Assembly (NCBI RefSeq): GCF_003987135.1
Contig: NZ_PIPJ01000003.1
Coordinates: 1 to 64,000, forward strand
Direction: 5' to 3'
DNA: 64,000 nt
From: Aliidiomarina iranensis
Lineage (GTDB): Bacteria > Pseudomonadota > Gammaproteobacteria > Enterobacterales > Alteromonadaceae
The stretch's first letter is position 1. Every line of letters starts with the position of its first letter. This document shows, piece by piece, positions 38,518 to 49,144 of the stretch. The notes beneath the pieces are model-generated. The model ran no database searches and was not told where the DNA came from. It was given only the letters and a program-made list of their open reading frames with translations. The translations under genes were made by a program, and so were the position numbers.

Positions 38518-38546
38518 AAAGCCGTTCCAACTGGAGCGGCTTTTTT
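38518..38546 (+). terminator. Terminator after fabB
   Basis: GCCGTTCC (38521-38528) and GGAGCGGC (38533-38540), with loop AACT and one G-U pair, followed by six T. Confidence 0.86.
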
Positions 38547-38621
38547 AATGCAAGGCTGGTTACTAGAAGCTATTCTAAACGCTCAGATTATCGTTAGTGT
38601 GGATCAACGAGGGAAAAAGCG

Positions 38622-39770
38622 ATGAAATTTTTGATCGACAGGAATCTGCCTGCCTCAGAGTACTTATTCTCTAATCTTTTTGAAACATCGCAGTTGTGCT
38701 TCTACCAAGGCCGGGAGCTTCCTGAGGAACACCTTGCCGATACTGAAATACTCTTGATTCGTTCGGTTACAGAAATAAATGAAGCGGTATTGGCGAAAGC
38801 GCCGAAGTTGAAATTTGTTGGCACTGCCACTATTGGCGTTGATCATGTTGATATTCAAGCACTAGCTGCGCGAAATATTGAATTTGCTAGTGCAGCAGGT
38901 TGCAATGCAGTGGCAGTGGGTGAATATGTACTTTGTGCTGCCCTCGCTATTGCCCAACGAGAAGGTTTCTCTTGGCGTGATAAACGCGCCCTCATTGTGG
39001 GTGCCGGGAACACAGGCAGTGAGGCAGGAAAGCGTTTAGCCGCATTAGGAATGCATGTTGAATACATTGATCCGATAAAACAAAGAGCGGGAGCCGAATT
39101 ACCCTTTGGTGATTGGCAAAGCTTGCCAAGCTATGATTTAGTTTCTTGCCACGTACCTATGAACATGGAAGGGCCCGATGCTACATGGCATCTATTAAAC
39201 GCAAATCGGATCAACGAGTTACAAGCGAATGCCGTATTAATAAACGCCAGCCGTGGCGCTGTGGTTGATAACCAAGGGCTACATCAGCGCTTGAAAAACG
39301 GACCCTCTTTACATGTCGCTTTGGACGTTTGGGAAGGTGAACCGCAGGTCATTGATGGCTTAGTTTCTCTTGTTGACATTGCAACACCGCACATTGCCGG
39401 ACATAGCATTGAAGGTAAGATTAGGGGTACATATCGCTTATATACCCAACTGCATCAGTTTTTTTCCTCAACATCAGAGCTTATTCCTGAAGCTGCGGTT
39501 TTACCACAAACAAACGGCGATCCCACTTTGATAGCACATGGCTTTAGCGAAACTGACATTAACCAGTGGGTACAAAATGTTTATCCGATTCTGCAGGATG
39601 ATCGGAATTTTCGGGAAAATGGACGAACAACCCAAGGGTTTGATAGATTACGAAAAGAGTATCGTTTACGGCGTGAAATGTGGAGCCAAGTGTTAATTTG
39701 TAACCAATCTTGCTCCATTGAGCAGCAGAATCAGTTACGCGCGCTGGGTTTTACTGTGCGAGCAGCGTAG
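38622..39770 (+). CDS. pdxB: Erythronate-4-phosphate dehydrogenase
   Basis: A 382-residue D-isomer-specific 2-hydroxyacid dehydrogenase of the DXP-dependent pyridoxal phosphate pathway; it oxidises 4-phospho-D-erythronate. Visible are GTATIGVDHVD, the NAD loop VGAGNTGSEAGKRL, NASRGAVVDN, and the catalytic His in PHIAGHSIEGK. The final ~90 residues form the PdxB-specific dimerisation domain, which separates it from SerA. GAGGG precedes the ATG. First gene of the pdxB-asd-fimV-truA run. Confidence 0.96.
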   Translation: MKFLIDRNLPASEYLFSNLFETSQLCFYQGRELPEEHLADTEILLIRSVTEINEAVLAKAPKLKFVGTATIGVDHVDIQALAARNIEFASAAGCNAVAVGEYVLCAALAIAQREGFSWRDKRALIVGAGNTGSEAGKRLAALGMHVEYIDPIKQRAGAELPFGDWQSLPSYDLVSCHVPMNMEGPDATWHLLNANRINELQANAVLINASRGAVVDNQGLHQRLKNGPSLHVALDVWEGEPQVIDGLVSLVDIATPHIAGHSIEGKIRGTYRLYTQLHQFFSSTSELIPEAAVLPQTNGDPTLIAHGFSETDINQWVQNVYPILQDDRNFRENGRTTQGFDRLRKEYRLRREMWSQVLICNQSCSIEQQNQLRALGFTVRAA

Positions 39771-39845
39771 AATAAGCGTAAATTATTCGATAACAAATTC
39801 ACAGCCTTTGGTTTTTGCCACGGGCTTAAGTTTTGAGGGTTATTA

Positions 39846-40862
39846 ATGAGCATTGAAGTAAATGTTGCTGTGTTGGGTGCCACTGGTTTGGTGGGCAAAC
39901 AAATGATGGAATGCCTTGAAGAACGCGGTTTTCCCGTAAAGCAATTATTTCCGCTTGCTAGCAGCCGTTCAGCGGGCACTGAAGTAAGCTTCCGTGGTGA
40001 AGATTTGCTTGTTGAAGATGCTGAAAATTTTGATTGGAGCCAAGTTGAAATTGCATTTTTCTCGGCTGGCGGCAGTATTTCTGAAATCTACGCACCACGT
40101 GCCGCTGATGCCGGCTGTGTTGTAATTGATAATACCAGCCAATTTCGTTACCAACCTGATATTCCTTTGGTGGTTCCGGAAGTAAATGCGCACGCTATTG
40201 CAGAATTTCGAAATCGCAACATTATCGCGAATCCGAATTGCTCAACGATTCAAATGTTGGTTGCGTTAAAGCCTATTCACGATGAGTTCGGTATTGAGCG
40301 CATTAATGTAGCCACTTATCAATCGGTATCAGGCGCTGGCGCTTCAGCAATGGATGAACTGGCACAACAAACATCAAAGCTCTTAAATGGTTTACCCGCT
40401 GAGCCGGAAGCGTTTAGCCGGCAAATTGCGTTTAATGCCATCCCGCAAATTGATGTTTTTCTTGATAATGATTACAGCAAAGAAGAAATGAAAATGCATT
40501 GGGAAACCCAGAAGATTTTTGGGGATGAAAGCATTATGGTGAATGCTACCGCGGTTCGGGTGCCAGTGTTTTTTGGTCATGCTGAAGCGATTCACTTAGA
40601 AACTCGGCTGCCGGTAGATGTTGAACGTGTTAAGGCTTTGCTACAGCAAGCTGAAGGCGTAGAGTTACGGGAATTGAATGATGAGTTTCCTACCCAGGTT
40701 TCTGATGCATCAGGAAAAGATACCGTATTCGTGGGTCGAGTAAGAAAAGATTTTACCCATCCGAATGGTTTAAATCTTTGGGTAGTAGCCGATAATATTC
40801 GCAAAGGCGCAGCCACAAATAGTGTGCAAATTGCCGAGCATTTGCTTCGAGATTACTGGTGA
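39846..40862 (+). CDS. asd: Aspartate-semialdehyde dehydrogenase
   Basis: A 338-residue enzyme that makes aspartate semialdehyde from aspartyl phosphate, the branch to lysine, diaminopimelate, threonine and methionine. NADP-binding GATGLVGKQM, the catalytic cysteine in NPNCSTIQ, and SVSGAGASAMDEL are present, so it is not a catalytically dead USG-1 homologue. Its type matches the Pseudomonas/Vibrio Asd of the pdxB-asd-fimV-truA locus. The start has GAGGG 7 bases upstream. Confidence 0.95.
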   Translation: MSIEVNVAVLGATGLVGKQMMECLEERGFPVKQLFPLASSRSAGTEVSFRGEDLLVEDAENFDWSQVEIAFFSAGGSISEIYAPRAADAGCVVIDNTSQFRYQPDIPLVVPEVNAHAIAEFRNRNIIANPNCSTIQMLVALKPIHDEFGIERINVATYQSVSGAGASAMDELAQQTSKLLNGLPAEPEAFSRQIAFNAIPQIDVFLDNDYSKEEMKMHWETQKIFGDESIMVNATAVRVPVFFGHAEAIHLETRLPVDVERVKALLQQAEGVELRELNDEFPTQVSDASGKDTVFVGRVRKDFTHPNGLNLWVVADNIRKGAATNSVQIAEHLLRDYW

Positions 40863-40984
40863 TTTTAGCGTTCACCAAAACCTTGAAAACTATAAAACTG
40901 ATAATTAACTAGATAGCGGCAAGCTGAATTCGGTGCAAAGTATTAGCATCAGAGCGGGCTCCATGAGCAAGCAGGAAAATAAAA

Positions 40985-42253
40985 ATGATAAGCATGCAAA
41001 CAACAACTCATTCTCGCGCTTCTTTTCGTTGGTTCAACCCGCGGTCGATTGCAAACATGATTTTACTGACCGCGGTGCTTTTGTTCGTATCAGTAAGTTT
41101 TGCCGATGAAGCAGAGCCCACTTCTAATTCGAGCTCGCAAGAATCAAGCCAGCAAACCTATGGTCCGATTACTAAACAGGACACGATGTGGTTTATTGCT
41201 AATCGTATTCATCCGGATCGCAGTGTTAGTATTTATCAAACGATGGCGGCTCTGGTAGATGCTAATCCAGAGCTATTCCCCGAAGATAATATTAACCGTT
41301 TATCTACCGGCGTTACGCTCTTCGTGCCATCGGCGAGCGATATTCGAGCACAAGATGCTGAGCTAGCCAGAACGCGCATGATTCCATTGTTGGGTGGCGA
41401 GTTCGTAGCTGCGGAAATGGCTCGAGAAGCCCGTGTTCAAGGCGCGAATTTTCAGGGCGCAACCGCCGGTGCAGAACAAGCAAGAATTGATGAGTTACAG
41501 GCCGCACATGAAGCTCGGTTAAGTGAGTTGCAACAACAACTTGCGGACACTGAACGAGAGTTACGGACGGTACAGCGCAGCAATCGGGAGCTTAGCGAGC
41601 AAGTAAGTGACTTGGAAGCTGCTTTGAGCGTTGCAGAATCGGTTAATGTGGAACAAGCCGCTGCGCCGCAAACACTGCAGCGAGAAGTGGTTATCGAAGA
41701 AAACTATGAGCCGAGTTTAGCTTGGTTCTTAGCTTGGCCAGGTGTTCTTATTCCGGTGGCCTTTATTGGCTTAATTTTGGCGTTCCTAATTCTCGTTTTT
41801 CGCAAAAATACCAGCGATGAAAAATCGAATTCACCGCATAAGGTGGCAACGGCCGCACACTTAGCCGAAGCTTCGGAAAGCGAGGCACAAGCGCCTGCGC
41901 ATGAAGCAACTGGGAATGAAGTGCCTGAAGCAACACAAGCCGGAGTGGAAACAGAAGCGCCTGCGCAAACGCACGAAAAGGTAGAAAACTATCGAGAAAT
42001 ATCTGAGATTTTGGATGAAGCTGAGGCGGATGCCGATGACGATAGTGATGTAGATGCCGGGCAAACGAAAGAAGAGGCGATGCAGGCTCAGCGTGAAGAA
42101 TTAGCGGCGCAAATTGATCTGGCTAGAGCTTATTTAGAGATGGGCGAGCTCGATGAGGGTATTGCGGCACTTGAGGAAGTGATGCCAATCGCGGATGCTG
42201 AGTTACAAGCTGAAGCCGAGCAATTACTAGCAAAAATAAAGGAACAGAAATAG
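40985..42253 (+). CDS. fimV: FimV-like peptidoglycan-binding polar protein (short form)
   Basis: A 422-residue protein with signal peptide, then the FimV N-terminal module (ITKQDTMWFIANRIHPDRSVSIYQTMAAL, LSTGVTLFVPS, about 60-115), a coiled coil (about 170-220), one membrane helix (about 245-270), an acidic Ala/Glu-rich linker and the FimV C-terminal repeat (AQIDLARAYLEMGELDEGIAALEEV). FimV/HubP proteins mark the cell pole and assist type IV pilus assembly. Many FimV/HubP proteins are 700-1000 or more residues; this one is much shorter. Start chosen with AGGAAAA upstream. It sits between asd and truA as in Pseudomonas. Confidence 0.88.
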   Translation: MISMQTTTHSRASFRWFNPRSIANMILLTAVLLFVSVSFADEAEPTSNSSSQESSQQTYGPITKQDTMWFIANRIHPDRSVSIYQTMAALVDANPELFPEDNINRLSTGVTLFVPSASDIRAQDAELARTRMIPLLGGEFVAAEMAREARVQGANFQGATAGAEQARIDELQAAHEARLSELQQQLADTERELRTVQRSNRELSEQVSDLEAALSVAESVNVEQAAAPQTLQREVVIEENYEPSLAWFLAWPGVLIPVAFIGLILAFLILVFRKNTSDEKSNSPHKVATAAHLAEASESEAQAPAHEATGNEVPEATQAGVETEAPAQTHEKVENYREISEILDEAEADADDDSDVDAGQTKEEAMQAQREELAAQIDLARAYLEMGELDEGIAALEEVMPIADAELQAEAEQLLAKIKEQK

Positions 42254-42256
42254 GCA

Positions 42257-43057
42257 ATGCGAATAGCGCTCGGAGTAGAGTATGATGGCCATCGATACTT
42301 TGGTTGGCAACGTCAACAAGCAGTACCTAGCGTACAAGAATGTTTAGAGAAAGCGATTAGCAAAGTTGCCAATCATTCAGTAGTGGTAACCTGTGCGGGC
42401 CGCACGGATGCGGGCGTACACGCAACAGGACAAGTAGTTCACTTTGACACGCAGAATGTGCGAGATGACCGAGCGTGGACCTTAGGCGTTAATGCAATGC
42501 TACCGGACGACATCGCGATTCGTTGGTATGCAGAAGTAACTCAAGATTTTAATGCTAGGTTTAGTGCTACGGCTCGGCGTTATCGGTATATCATTTATAA
42601 TTCGCCGGTACGGCCTGGTATTTTAAAGCACGGTATTACCCACGTTTATCACGCGCTCGATGCTGAACGAATGCATACAGCGGCACAGGCCATTTGTGGT
42701 GAACATGATTTTACCTCGTTCCGGGCCTCACATTGCCAATCCAACACCCCGTATCGAAATATTCACTTTGTCACTGTGCAGCGGTTAGGTGATTTTATTG
42801 TGGTTGATATTAAGGCAAACGCTTTTGTGCACCATATGGTACGTAACATTGTGGGCTCACTCATCATCATTGGGCAGGGTGAACAACCGTTAAGCTGGAT
42901 GGCAGATTTGCTGGCTGCTAGAGATCGCACATTGGCGGCGGCTACGGCGAAACCGAATGGATTGTATTTGGTTGACGTGATTTATCCTGAGGAATGGGCG
43001 ATTCCAAGAGCTCCGATTGGGCCGTTGTTTTTACCGGAACAATTAACAACGCTGTGA
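42257..43057 (+). CDS. truA: tRNA pseudouridine synthase A
   Basis: A 266-residue pseudouridine synthase for positions 38-40 of the tRNA anticodon arm. The catalytic Asp is in [25 protein letters not shown] and the [15 protein letters not shown] block are also typical. It starts 4 bases after fimV, so the two are cotranscribed. Length is normal. Confidence 0.97.
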   Translation: MRIALGVEYDGHRYFGWQRQQAVPSVQECLEKAISKVANHSVVVTCAGRTDAGVHATGQVVHFDTQNVRDDRAWTLGVNAMLPDDIAIRWYAEVTQDFNARFSATARRYRYIIYNSPVRPGILKHGITHVYHALDAERMHTAAQAICGEHDFTSFRASHCQSNTPYRNIHFVTVQRLGDFIVVDIKANAFVHHMVRNIVGSLIIIGQGEQPLSWMADLLAARDRTLAAATAKPNGLYLVDVIYPEEWAIPRAPIGPLFLPEQLTTL

Positions 43058-43222
43058 TCAGTGCAACTGAATTATCTAAATTGTAGTGGCGTGGCTAAAG
43101 CCCCAAGGTTAGTGTTTAGACCACTTCTTGCTGCACTATCGCCCGCATTTGTGCTTTAATGTAGCCTTAACCGGTGATTTTAAATAGACGATACAGAAAG
43201 TATCGGGAGACATTAGGTTCTT

Positions 43223-44101
43223 ATGAGCTGGATTGAACGAATTCTTGCTAAGCCACAATCAAGTAGAAAGAAAAACATTCCGGAAGGCGTGTGGAGTAAA
43301 TGCGAAGGTTGTGAAGCTATTTTGTACCGCGCTGACCTCGAGCGCCACCTTTCTGTGTGTCCAAAGTGCGGACATCACATGCGTTTGTCGGCACGGGAGC
43401 GTTTGGCAGCATTTTTAGACCCGGGTAATCAAGAAGAGCTAGGGGCTGATTTAGAGCCACAAGATCGCTTGAAATTTAAAGATACTAAAAAGTATAAAGA
43501 CCGCTTAGTAGCCGCGCAAAAAGCCACGGGAGAAAAAGATGCTCTCGTAGCTATGAGCGGTAACTTAAAAGGTATTCCCGTTTGCGTAACGGCTTTCGAA
43601 TTTAAATTTATGGGCGGCTCCATGGCTTCGGTGGTGGGCGCACGCTTCGTGAAAGCGGCAGAAGTTTGTTTAGAACGGAAAATTCCTTTAGTGTGTTTCT
43701 CTGCTTCCGGTGGCGCCCGCATGCAAGAGGCGTTGCTATCGTTAATGCAAATGGCGAAAACCTCCGCAGCCTTGGCCCGCATGAGTGAGGAAGGATTACC
43801 TTTCATTTCTGTACTTACTGATCCAACCATGGGTGGTGTTTCTGCCAGCTTAGCAATGCTAGGTGATGTGAATATCGCAGAGCCGAATGCGTTAATCGGC
43901 TTCGCAGGCCCTCGTGTTATCGAGCAAACGGTGCGCGAAACCTTACCTCCCGGATTTCAACGGGCTGAATTCTTACTCGAGCACGGTGCGATTGATATGA
44001 TTGTAGATCGCCGTGAAATGCGTGATCGTATCGGTGGTTTGCTAGCAAAAATGCAGAATTTACCAACCGTTAACCCCGAAGTACAAACACCTTCTGAGTG
44101 A
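43223..44101 (+). CDS. accD: Acetyl-CoA carboxylase carboxyltransferase subunit beta
   Basis: A 292-residue subunit that with AccA moves the carboxyl group from biotin to acetyl-CoA, making malonyl-CoA. The N-terminal zinc ribbon ([20 protein letters not shown] with CPKCGHHMR) and the crotonase-like core ([38 protein letters not shown]) are intact. It leads the accD-folC-dedD-cvpA-purF set. Confidence 0.98.
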   Translation: MSWIERILAKPQSSRKKNIPEGVWSKCEGCEAILYRADLERHLSVCPKCGHHMRLSARERLAAFLDPGNQEELGADLEPQDRLKFKDTKKYKDRLVAAQKATGEKDALVAMSGNLKGIPVCVTAFEFKFMGGSMASVVGARFVKAAEVCLERKIPLVCFSASGGARMQEALLSLMQMAKTSAALARMSEEGLPFISVLTDPTMGGVSASLAMLGDVNIAEPNALIGFAGPRVIEQTVRETLPPGFQRAEFLLEHGAIDMIVDRREMRDRIGGLLAKMQNLPTVNPEVQTPSE

Positions 44102-44110
44102 GCTAAAGCC

Positions 44111-45436
44111 TTGAAAGCAACTTTGGAAATGCAGGCTAAATGGAGCCTGCAGCAATGGCTTGAATATTTAGAAGGCATTCATCATCGGCCCATTGATATG
44201 GGCCTAGAACGTGTTAGAGCGGTTGCTGAAACTCTCGATCTACTCCATCCCACGGCGAAAGTAATAACAGTTGGCGGAACGAACGGTAAAGGTTCCACCG
44301 TGCGTTATCTCGAACAAATGTGTTTAGCCGCTGGCATTACGGTTGCCACATACACATCACCTCATTTAGTGAAATATACCGAGCGAGTTCGGGTAAACGG
44401 TTATGAGCTTAGCGAAGCGGATCACGTGCAGGCATTTTGTGCGATTGAAAAAGCACGCTCAGACGTTAGCTTAACTTATTTTGAGTTCGGCACCCTTGCG
44501 GCAGTTTGGTTGTGCCAAAGATATAAACCAGAGGTTATTGTTCTTGAAGTGGGCTTGGGTGGTCGCTTTGATGCGGTAAACATAATCGATCCGGATGTAA
44601 GCGTAGTTACCAGTGTAGGTGTTGATCACATTGAGTTTCTGGGCTCAGATCGTGAACAAATTAGTTTTGAGAAAGCCGGTATTTATCGTGGTGATAAACC
44701 CGCTATTTGTGGCGATCCAAAACCACCGCAGCCTTTGCTTGCGCACGCAAGAGCTATTCAAGCAGAACTTTATTGTGTGGGTACCGATTTTTACGCGACA
44801 CAAACGAACGAGAGCTTTGATTTCTTCGGGCCTGTTAGCAATTGGTTCGGGTTGCCGCTGCCAAGTTTGCCATTTGCCAATGCGCTAACGGCGCTAGCCG
44901 CGGTGCAACTGAGTGGCTTAGCTGTTGATGCTAATCATGCAGCGGCAGGTTTAAGCCGAGCGCAATTAACTGGCCGCTTCGAAATAGTGCAAACTCAGCC
45001 AACAGTGATACTTGATGTTGGCCACAATCCACACGCTACTGAATTTTTAGCACAACGCTTGCAGGCGTTGTTTGCAAATCGGCGAGTTGTTGCGGTGTGC
45101 GGTATGCTCAAAGATAAAGAGCACCGAGCCACGTTAGCGCCATTAAAAACAACCATCAAGCATTGGTATTTAGCATCACTTCCTGGCGATAGAGGAACGA
45201 GTGCCGAACACCTAATGCAAGCGTTAGTTCCTCACGCTGTGGCAAACGCGCAAGTAACTGCAAAAATAGACAGTGAATTAGCTGGCGAAATAGGTTGCTA
45301 TTCAGATCCGGTGGCGGCATTTACACAAGCCAAGGCTGACGTTAGCAACGATGATGTTATAGTATGTTTTGGATCTTTTCTGACTGTTGCGGCATTGCAG
45401 CAACATCTTTCCGGGCAAGCAAACACAAAGGTTTGA
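44111..45436 (+). CDS. folC: Bifunctional folylpolyglutamate/dihydrofolate synthase
   Basis: A 441-residue Mur-ligase-family enzyme that adds glutamate to folates and makes dihydrofolate from dihydropteroate. The ATP loop VGGTNGKGSTVRYLEQM, SPHLVKYTERVRVNG and the domain-2 FGSFLTVAALQ ending are typical. The TTG at 44111 opens the longest frame; an ATG at 44129 six codons later is equally compatible with the family start. It starts 9 bases after accD. Operon position matches E. coli. Confidence 0.95.
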   Translation: MKATLEMQAKWSLQQWLEYLEGIHHRPIDMGLERVRAVAETLDLLHPTAKVITVGGTNGKGSTVRYLEQMCLAAGITVATYTSPHLVKYTERVRVNGYELSEADHVQAFCAIEKARSDVSLTYFEFGTLAAVWLCQRYKPEVIVLEVGLGGRFDAVNIIDPDVSVVTSVGVDHIEFLGSDREQISFEKAGIYRGDKPAICGDPKPPQPLLAHARAIQAELYCVGTDFYATQTNESFDFFGPVSNWFGLPLPSLPFANALTALAAVQLSGLAVDANHAAAGLSRAQLTGRFEIVQTQPTVILDVGHNPHATEFLAQRLQALFANRRVVAVCGMLKDKEHRATLAPLKTTIKHWYLASLPGDRGTSAEHLMQALVPHAVANAQVTAKIDSELAGEIGCYSDPVAAFTQAKADVSNDDVIVCFGSFLTVAALQQHLSGQANTKV

Positions 45437-45516
45437 TACTATTAGGAAAGATAGCAAGATTAGTGCTAGTAAAAGCGCACACAGTAAAGCATAGAAAATA
45501 TAACGAGGTAGCATAG

Positions 45517-46074
45517 GTGGCGAGTCAATTACAAAACCGAATCGTGGGCACATTAATCGTGGTTGCACTTGCGGTTATTATTTTGCCTGATTTGTTATCT
45601 GGTAAAAATTACAACCCCGACGATGATTTCCAAGTAAGTCCGCTACGTCCAGAAACAAGCGCGGAAATGAATGCACCAGAATTTCCTGAAGATTTTTCCG
45701 AGCGTGCCCAGCGTGAACCTCGGGTGTTTGCCGAAGATGATGGCTTTGCCATTCCTGAACCGCAAGAAGCTGGGTTAAATAATACCACCGCCGGCGATAC
45801 CGAAAGTGTTAGCAGCGAAGTTATGAATGAAGGTTGGGTTATACAACTGGGCGCATTTCGAAATGCTGAGCGCGTCAGTGAAATTGTTACTGAGCTTCGC
45901 GCAGAGGGTTATTCCGCATACAGTAGAAATACGCGTAACAGTAATGGCGATTTACTTACCTTGTTGATGGTGGGGCCTGATGTTAATGCGGCTCGTTTAG
46001 AGGCTCAATTGGCGCAGTTAGAAGAAATATCAGGTTTATCTGGGCGCGTTGTTGAGTACCGCCCTGTTGAGTGA
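45517..46074 (+). CDS. dedD: SPOR-domain cell-division protein DedD-like
   Basis: A 185-residue membrane protein: an N-terminal helix (RIVGTLIVVALAVIILPDLLSG), an acidic disordered stretch, and a C-terminal SPOR domain (GWVIQLGAFRNAERVSEIVTELRAEGYSAY, about 107-185) that binds denuded septal peptidoglycan. DedD promotes constriction in E. coli. The GTG start is preceded by GAGG. Position between folC and cvpA supports the assignment. Confidence 0.92.
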   Translation: MASQLQNRIVGTLIVVALAVIILPDLLSGKNYNPDDDFQVSPLRPETSAEMNAPEFPEDFSERAQREPRVFAEDDGFAIPEPQEAGLNNTTAGDTESVSSEVMNEGWVIQLGAFRNAERVSEIVTELRAEGYSAYSRNTRNSNGDLLTLLMVGPDVNAARLEAQLAQLEEISGLSGRVVEYRPVE

Positions 46075-46154
46075 TTTTAGCTGAAATAAACTTCGAGCAA
46101 GCGCGCATCTCTTCTGTTAGAATGCGCGAAAATTCCACTATGGCGGGCTAAATT

Positions 46155-46643
46155 ATGGAATGGATCGATTATGCAATTATCGGGGTGATAGCGCTATCTG
46201 TCATCGTCAGCCTCGTCCGCGGCTTTGTTAAAGAGGCTTTATCCTTGGGCGTTTGGATCGCCGCCTTCTTTATCGCTAGCCATTTCTATCTGGAATTAGC
46301 CGCTTATTTTACCCGCATGGAAGATACTATGCTTCGCAACGGAGCAGCGGTTGCAGCGTTATTCATTGCCACCTTAATCGTGGGCTCCCTTGTCACTTAC
46401 TTTGTTAGCCAATTAGTGCAAAAAACAGGGCTCTCCGGAACCGATAGGGTTTTGGGTTCCGTGTTTGGTGCTCTGCGTGGTGTATTAATTGTCAGTGCGT
46501 TGTTGTTTGCGGCGGACACCTTCACACCCATGGCGCAAAATCCATGGTGGCAGAATTCTATTTTAATCCCCCATTTTAGTGTTTACATTCAGTGGTTTTT
46601 TGAATATCTACAAAATACATCCAGCTTTTTACAGCCGGAATAA
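46155..46643 (+). CDS. cvpA: CvpA-family inner-membrane protein
   Basis: A 162-residue protein with four predicted membrane helices and the family start MEWIDYAIIGVIALSVIVSLVRGF. CvpA is needed for colicin V production in E. coli and for envelope tolerance in others; the molecular function is unknown. It precedes purF as in most gammaproteobacteria. Confidence 0.95.
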   Translation: MEWIDYAIIGVIALSVIVSLVRGFVKEALSLGVWIAAFFIASHFYLELAAYFTRMEDTMLRNGAAVAALFIATLIVGSLVTYFVSQLVQKTGLSGTDRVLGSVFGALRGVLIVSALLFAADTFTPMAQNPWWQNSILIPHFSVYIQWFFEYLQNTSSFLQPE

Positions 46644-46661
46644 TCAACGAGAGGTTTGTGC

Positions 46662-48173
46662 ATGTGTGGTGTTGTCGGAATCGTAGGGAATCAACCAGTT
46701 AACCAGGCGCTCTACGACGGACTGACGATGCTGCAGCATCGTGGGCAAGATGCTGCTGGTATCATGACAATTGATGGGCAAACATTACGGCTACGAAAAT
46801 CAAACGGGTTAGTACGAGATGTGTTTCACACTCGCCACATGCGCCGCTTGAGCGGCAACATGGGGATTGGCCATGTGCGCTATCCTACCGCCGGCACCAG
46901 CAGTTCAGCGGAGGCTCAACCTTTCTATGTGAACTCTCCGTTTGGAATCGCCATGGCGCACAATGGCAACCTAACAAACGCGGCTGATCTGCAAGCGGCG
47001 CTTTTTGAAAAAGCGCGCCGGCACATTAACACATCTTCAGATTCAGAAATCTTACTTAACATTTTTGCCTACGAATTAATGGAAAGTAAGCAACTCGAAT
47101 TATCTAAAGATGAAATTTTTTCAGCGGTAGCTCGCGTTCACGAACAAGTTCGTGGTGCTTACGGGGTGGTAGCCGTGATTATTGGCCATGGTTTAGTGGC
47201 CTTTCGCGATCCGCACGGCATTCGTCCCTTGGCTTTGGGTAAACGGGAAACACCTCAGGGTACCGAATACATGGTGGCTTCTGAGAGTGTGGCGATTGAT
47301 GGAACTGGGTTTACCTACGAGCGCGATGTTGAGCCTGGTGAAGCAATTTATATCAGCGAGCAGGGTGAATTTTTCAACCAGCAGTGCGCCGCCAACCCAG
47401 TACATAATCCGTGTATTTTTGAATATGTTTACTTTGCGCGCCCAGATTCAACTATTGATGGTGTTTCGGTTTATGCAAGCCGCATTAACATGGGGCGTAA
47501 ACTTGGCGAGAAAATTCAACGGGAATATGCCGATATTGACATCGATGTGATAGTACCCATTCCTGAAACCGCCTGTGATATCGCGCTTGAGATGTCGCGT
47601 GTGCTGAATATTCCATATCGACAAGGGTTTGTAAAGAATCGTTACATTGGCCGAACCTTCATTATGCCGGGGCAAACGCAACGGCGGAAATCAGTACGCC
47701 GTAAGCTGAATGCGATTAGTGCTGAGTTTAAAGGCAAAAATGTACTCCTCGTTGATGATTCGATTGTGCGGGGCACTACCTCAGAGCAGATCATTGAAAT
47801 GGCTCGCGAAGCCGGTGCTAAGAATGTGTATTTTGCTTCTGCGGCGCCAGAGATCCGCTATCCAAATGTTTATGGCATAGATATGCCGAGCGCGAATGAA
47901 CTTATTGGCTTTGGCAGAGAAGCCGATGAAATTGGTGCTATTATTAAAGCTGATGGCTTGATTTATCAGGATTTGGACGATTTAATCGCTGCTGTTAAAA
48001 GCGAAAATGAGAGCCTAGAAAAATTCGAAACATCGGTGTTTAACGGTGAATATGTTACCGGTGATATTAATCAGGCCTATTTAGACCGCCTTGATGCCGC
48101 ACGCAACGATAGCGCACGGGCGGATGACGATCAGGATAGTACTAACCCAGAATTATACAACGAGGGGGATTAA
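46662..48173 (+). CDS. purF: Amidophosphoribosyltransferase
   Basis: A 503-residue enzyme of the first purine-specific step, forming 5-phosphoribosylamine from PRPP and glutamine. The mature N-terminus after Met removal is the Cys nucleophile of CGVVGIVG. The glutaminase domain (about 1-240) is followed by the PRPP loop [14 protein letters not shown]. The ATG at 46662 with GAGAGG 7 bases upstream is required to expose the Cys; an upstream in-frame TTG (46656) is rejected. The last stop base is the first base of the next ATG. Confidence 0.97.
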   Translation: MCGVVGIVGNQPVNQALYDGLTMLQHRGQDAAGIMTIDGQTLRLRKSNGLVRDVFHTRHMRRLSGNMGIGHVRYPTAGTSSSAEAQPFYVNSPFGIAMAHNGNLTNAADLQAALFEKARRHINTSSDSEILLNIFAYELMESKQLELSKDEIFSAVARVHEQVRGAYGVVAVIIGHGLVAFRDPHGIRPLALGKRETPQGTEYMVASESVAIDGTGFTYERDVEPGEAIYISEQGEFFNQQCAANPVHNPCIFEYVYFARPDSTIDGVSVYASRINMGRKLGEKIQREYADIDIDVIVPIPETACDIALEMSRVLNIPYRQGFVKNRYIGRTFIMPGQTQRRKSVRRKLNAISAEFKGKNVLLVDDSIVRGTTSEQIIEMAREAGAKNVYFASAAPEIRYPNVYGIDMPSANELIGFGREADEIGAIIKADGLIYQDLDDLIAAVKSENESLEKFETSVFNGEYVTGDINQAYLDRLDAARNDSARADDDQDSTNPELYNEGD

Positions 48174-49042
48174 TGAAAGGATTACGTTTACTACTCATTG
48201 TATGTTTGTTTTTTTCGGCTGTTGGAAGCAGCTCAGCCGAGGTTTTGTACCGTGCACAATACGGTGAACAAACATGGTGGTTACTCGGCACCATACATGT
48301 GGGTGGTGAAGAAACAGAATTATCATCGCAAGCACGGAATGCCTTCTCTGAAAGTGAAACACATTGGTTGGAACTTACACCGGAAGAGCTAGATAAAGCC
48401 GGGCCTTTGTTGCTTCAATATGGCTTTCGTAGCGAAAAAATGTCTGCTCAGGTTGAACCCTCTCTGTGGAAGCGAGTGGAAACAGCGCTTGCGAAATACG
48501 ATATAGCGGCTGCGCAATTGGATAACATGCGGCCCTGGTTGTTTGAACTTATGGTAAGTGTACAAATAGCGATGGCTCAGGGCTTCAACGCAGAGCAAGG
48601 TTCGGAAATGCAGCTTATGGCATGGGCTGCCGAGGAGAACATCGAGTTTTCTGGTTTAGAAACCGCCGAACAACAAATCGAATCGTTGCGTCATGGTGCT
48701 GTGGAGTCCGATAGCGAGTTCCTCACGCGTCTTTTAGAGCAAATGGATGATGGCGCTCTGGATACCGATAGTTTGGCGGAAATGTGGGTTCAGGGCGATC
48801 TAGATGGGTTAACCGGCTTAATCTTAGAATCGATGACGGAACAACAGTTAACTGCTTTGTTATGGCGCCGTAATCATGCCTGGATGGAACAACTAACGCC
48901 TTTATTGGATGCTGAAGATACGAACACTCATTTCATTGCAGTGGGCGCGGGGCATTTAGGCGCCGAACAAGGCTTACTTGAATTATTTGCCGCACAAGGT
49001 GCCACGATAACCAATTATTCCAACACCGAAATGCTTAAGTAG
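48173..49042 (+). CDS. TraB/GumN-family protein
   Basis: A 289-residue protein with a signal peptide (cleavage near SSSAE) and the TraB/GumN motifs: WWLLGTIHVGG near the start, a TPEEL block, and the C-terminal AVGAGHLGAEQGLLELF. The fold resembles Tiki/EreA-type hydrolases with conserved GxxH and Glu residues, so peptidase activity in the periplasm is plausible, but no function is proven. It overlaps purF by one base (TAATG), so is translationally coupled, and ends at a convergent terminator. Confidence 0.85.
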   Translation: MKGLRLLLIVCLFFSAVGSSSAEVLYRAQYGEQTWWLLGTIHVGGEETELSSQARNAFSESETHWLELTPEELDKAGPLLLQYGFRSEKMSAQVEPSLWKRVETALAKYDIAAAQLDNMRPWLFELMVSVQIAMAQGFNAEQGSEMQLMAWAAEENIEFSGLETAEQQIESLRHGAVESDSEFLTRLLEQMDDGALDTDSLAEMWVQGDLDGLTGLILESMTEQQLTALLWRRNHAWMEQLTPLLDAEDTNTHFIAVGAGHLGAEQGLLELFAAQGATITNYSNTEMLK

Positions 49043-49089
49043 GGTAGTTCTCGTTGGGTGGCAATTGGGTGAAAAAACAGATTTCATAG

Positions 49090-49115
49090 AAAAAAACGGC
49101 CGAGGCCGTTTTTTT
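49090..49115. terminator. Bidirectional terminator between GumN-like gene and astB
   Basis: A near-perfect palindrome (AAAAAACGGCC then GA then GGCCGTTTTTT) at a tail-to-tail junction; it can stop both transcripts. Confidence 0.9.
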
Positions 49116-49144
49116 GTTTTTTCATATTGAAATATGAGCCTAAT

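Noticed and set aside
43429-43830. 133-codon minus-strand frame inside accD
   Set aside because: Antisense shadow of a conserved enzyme.
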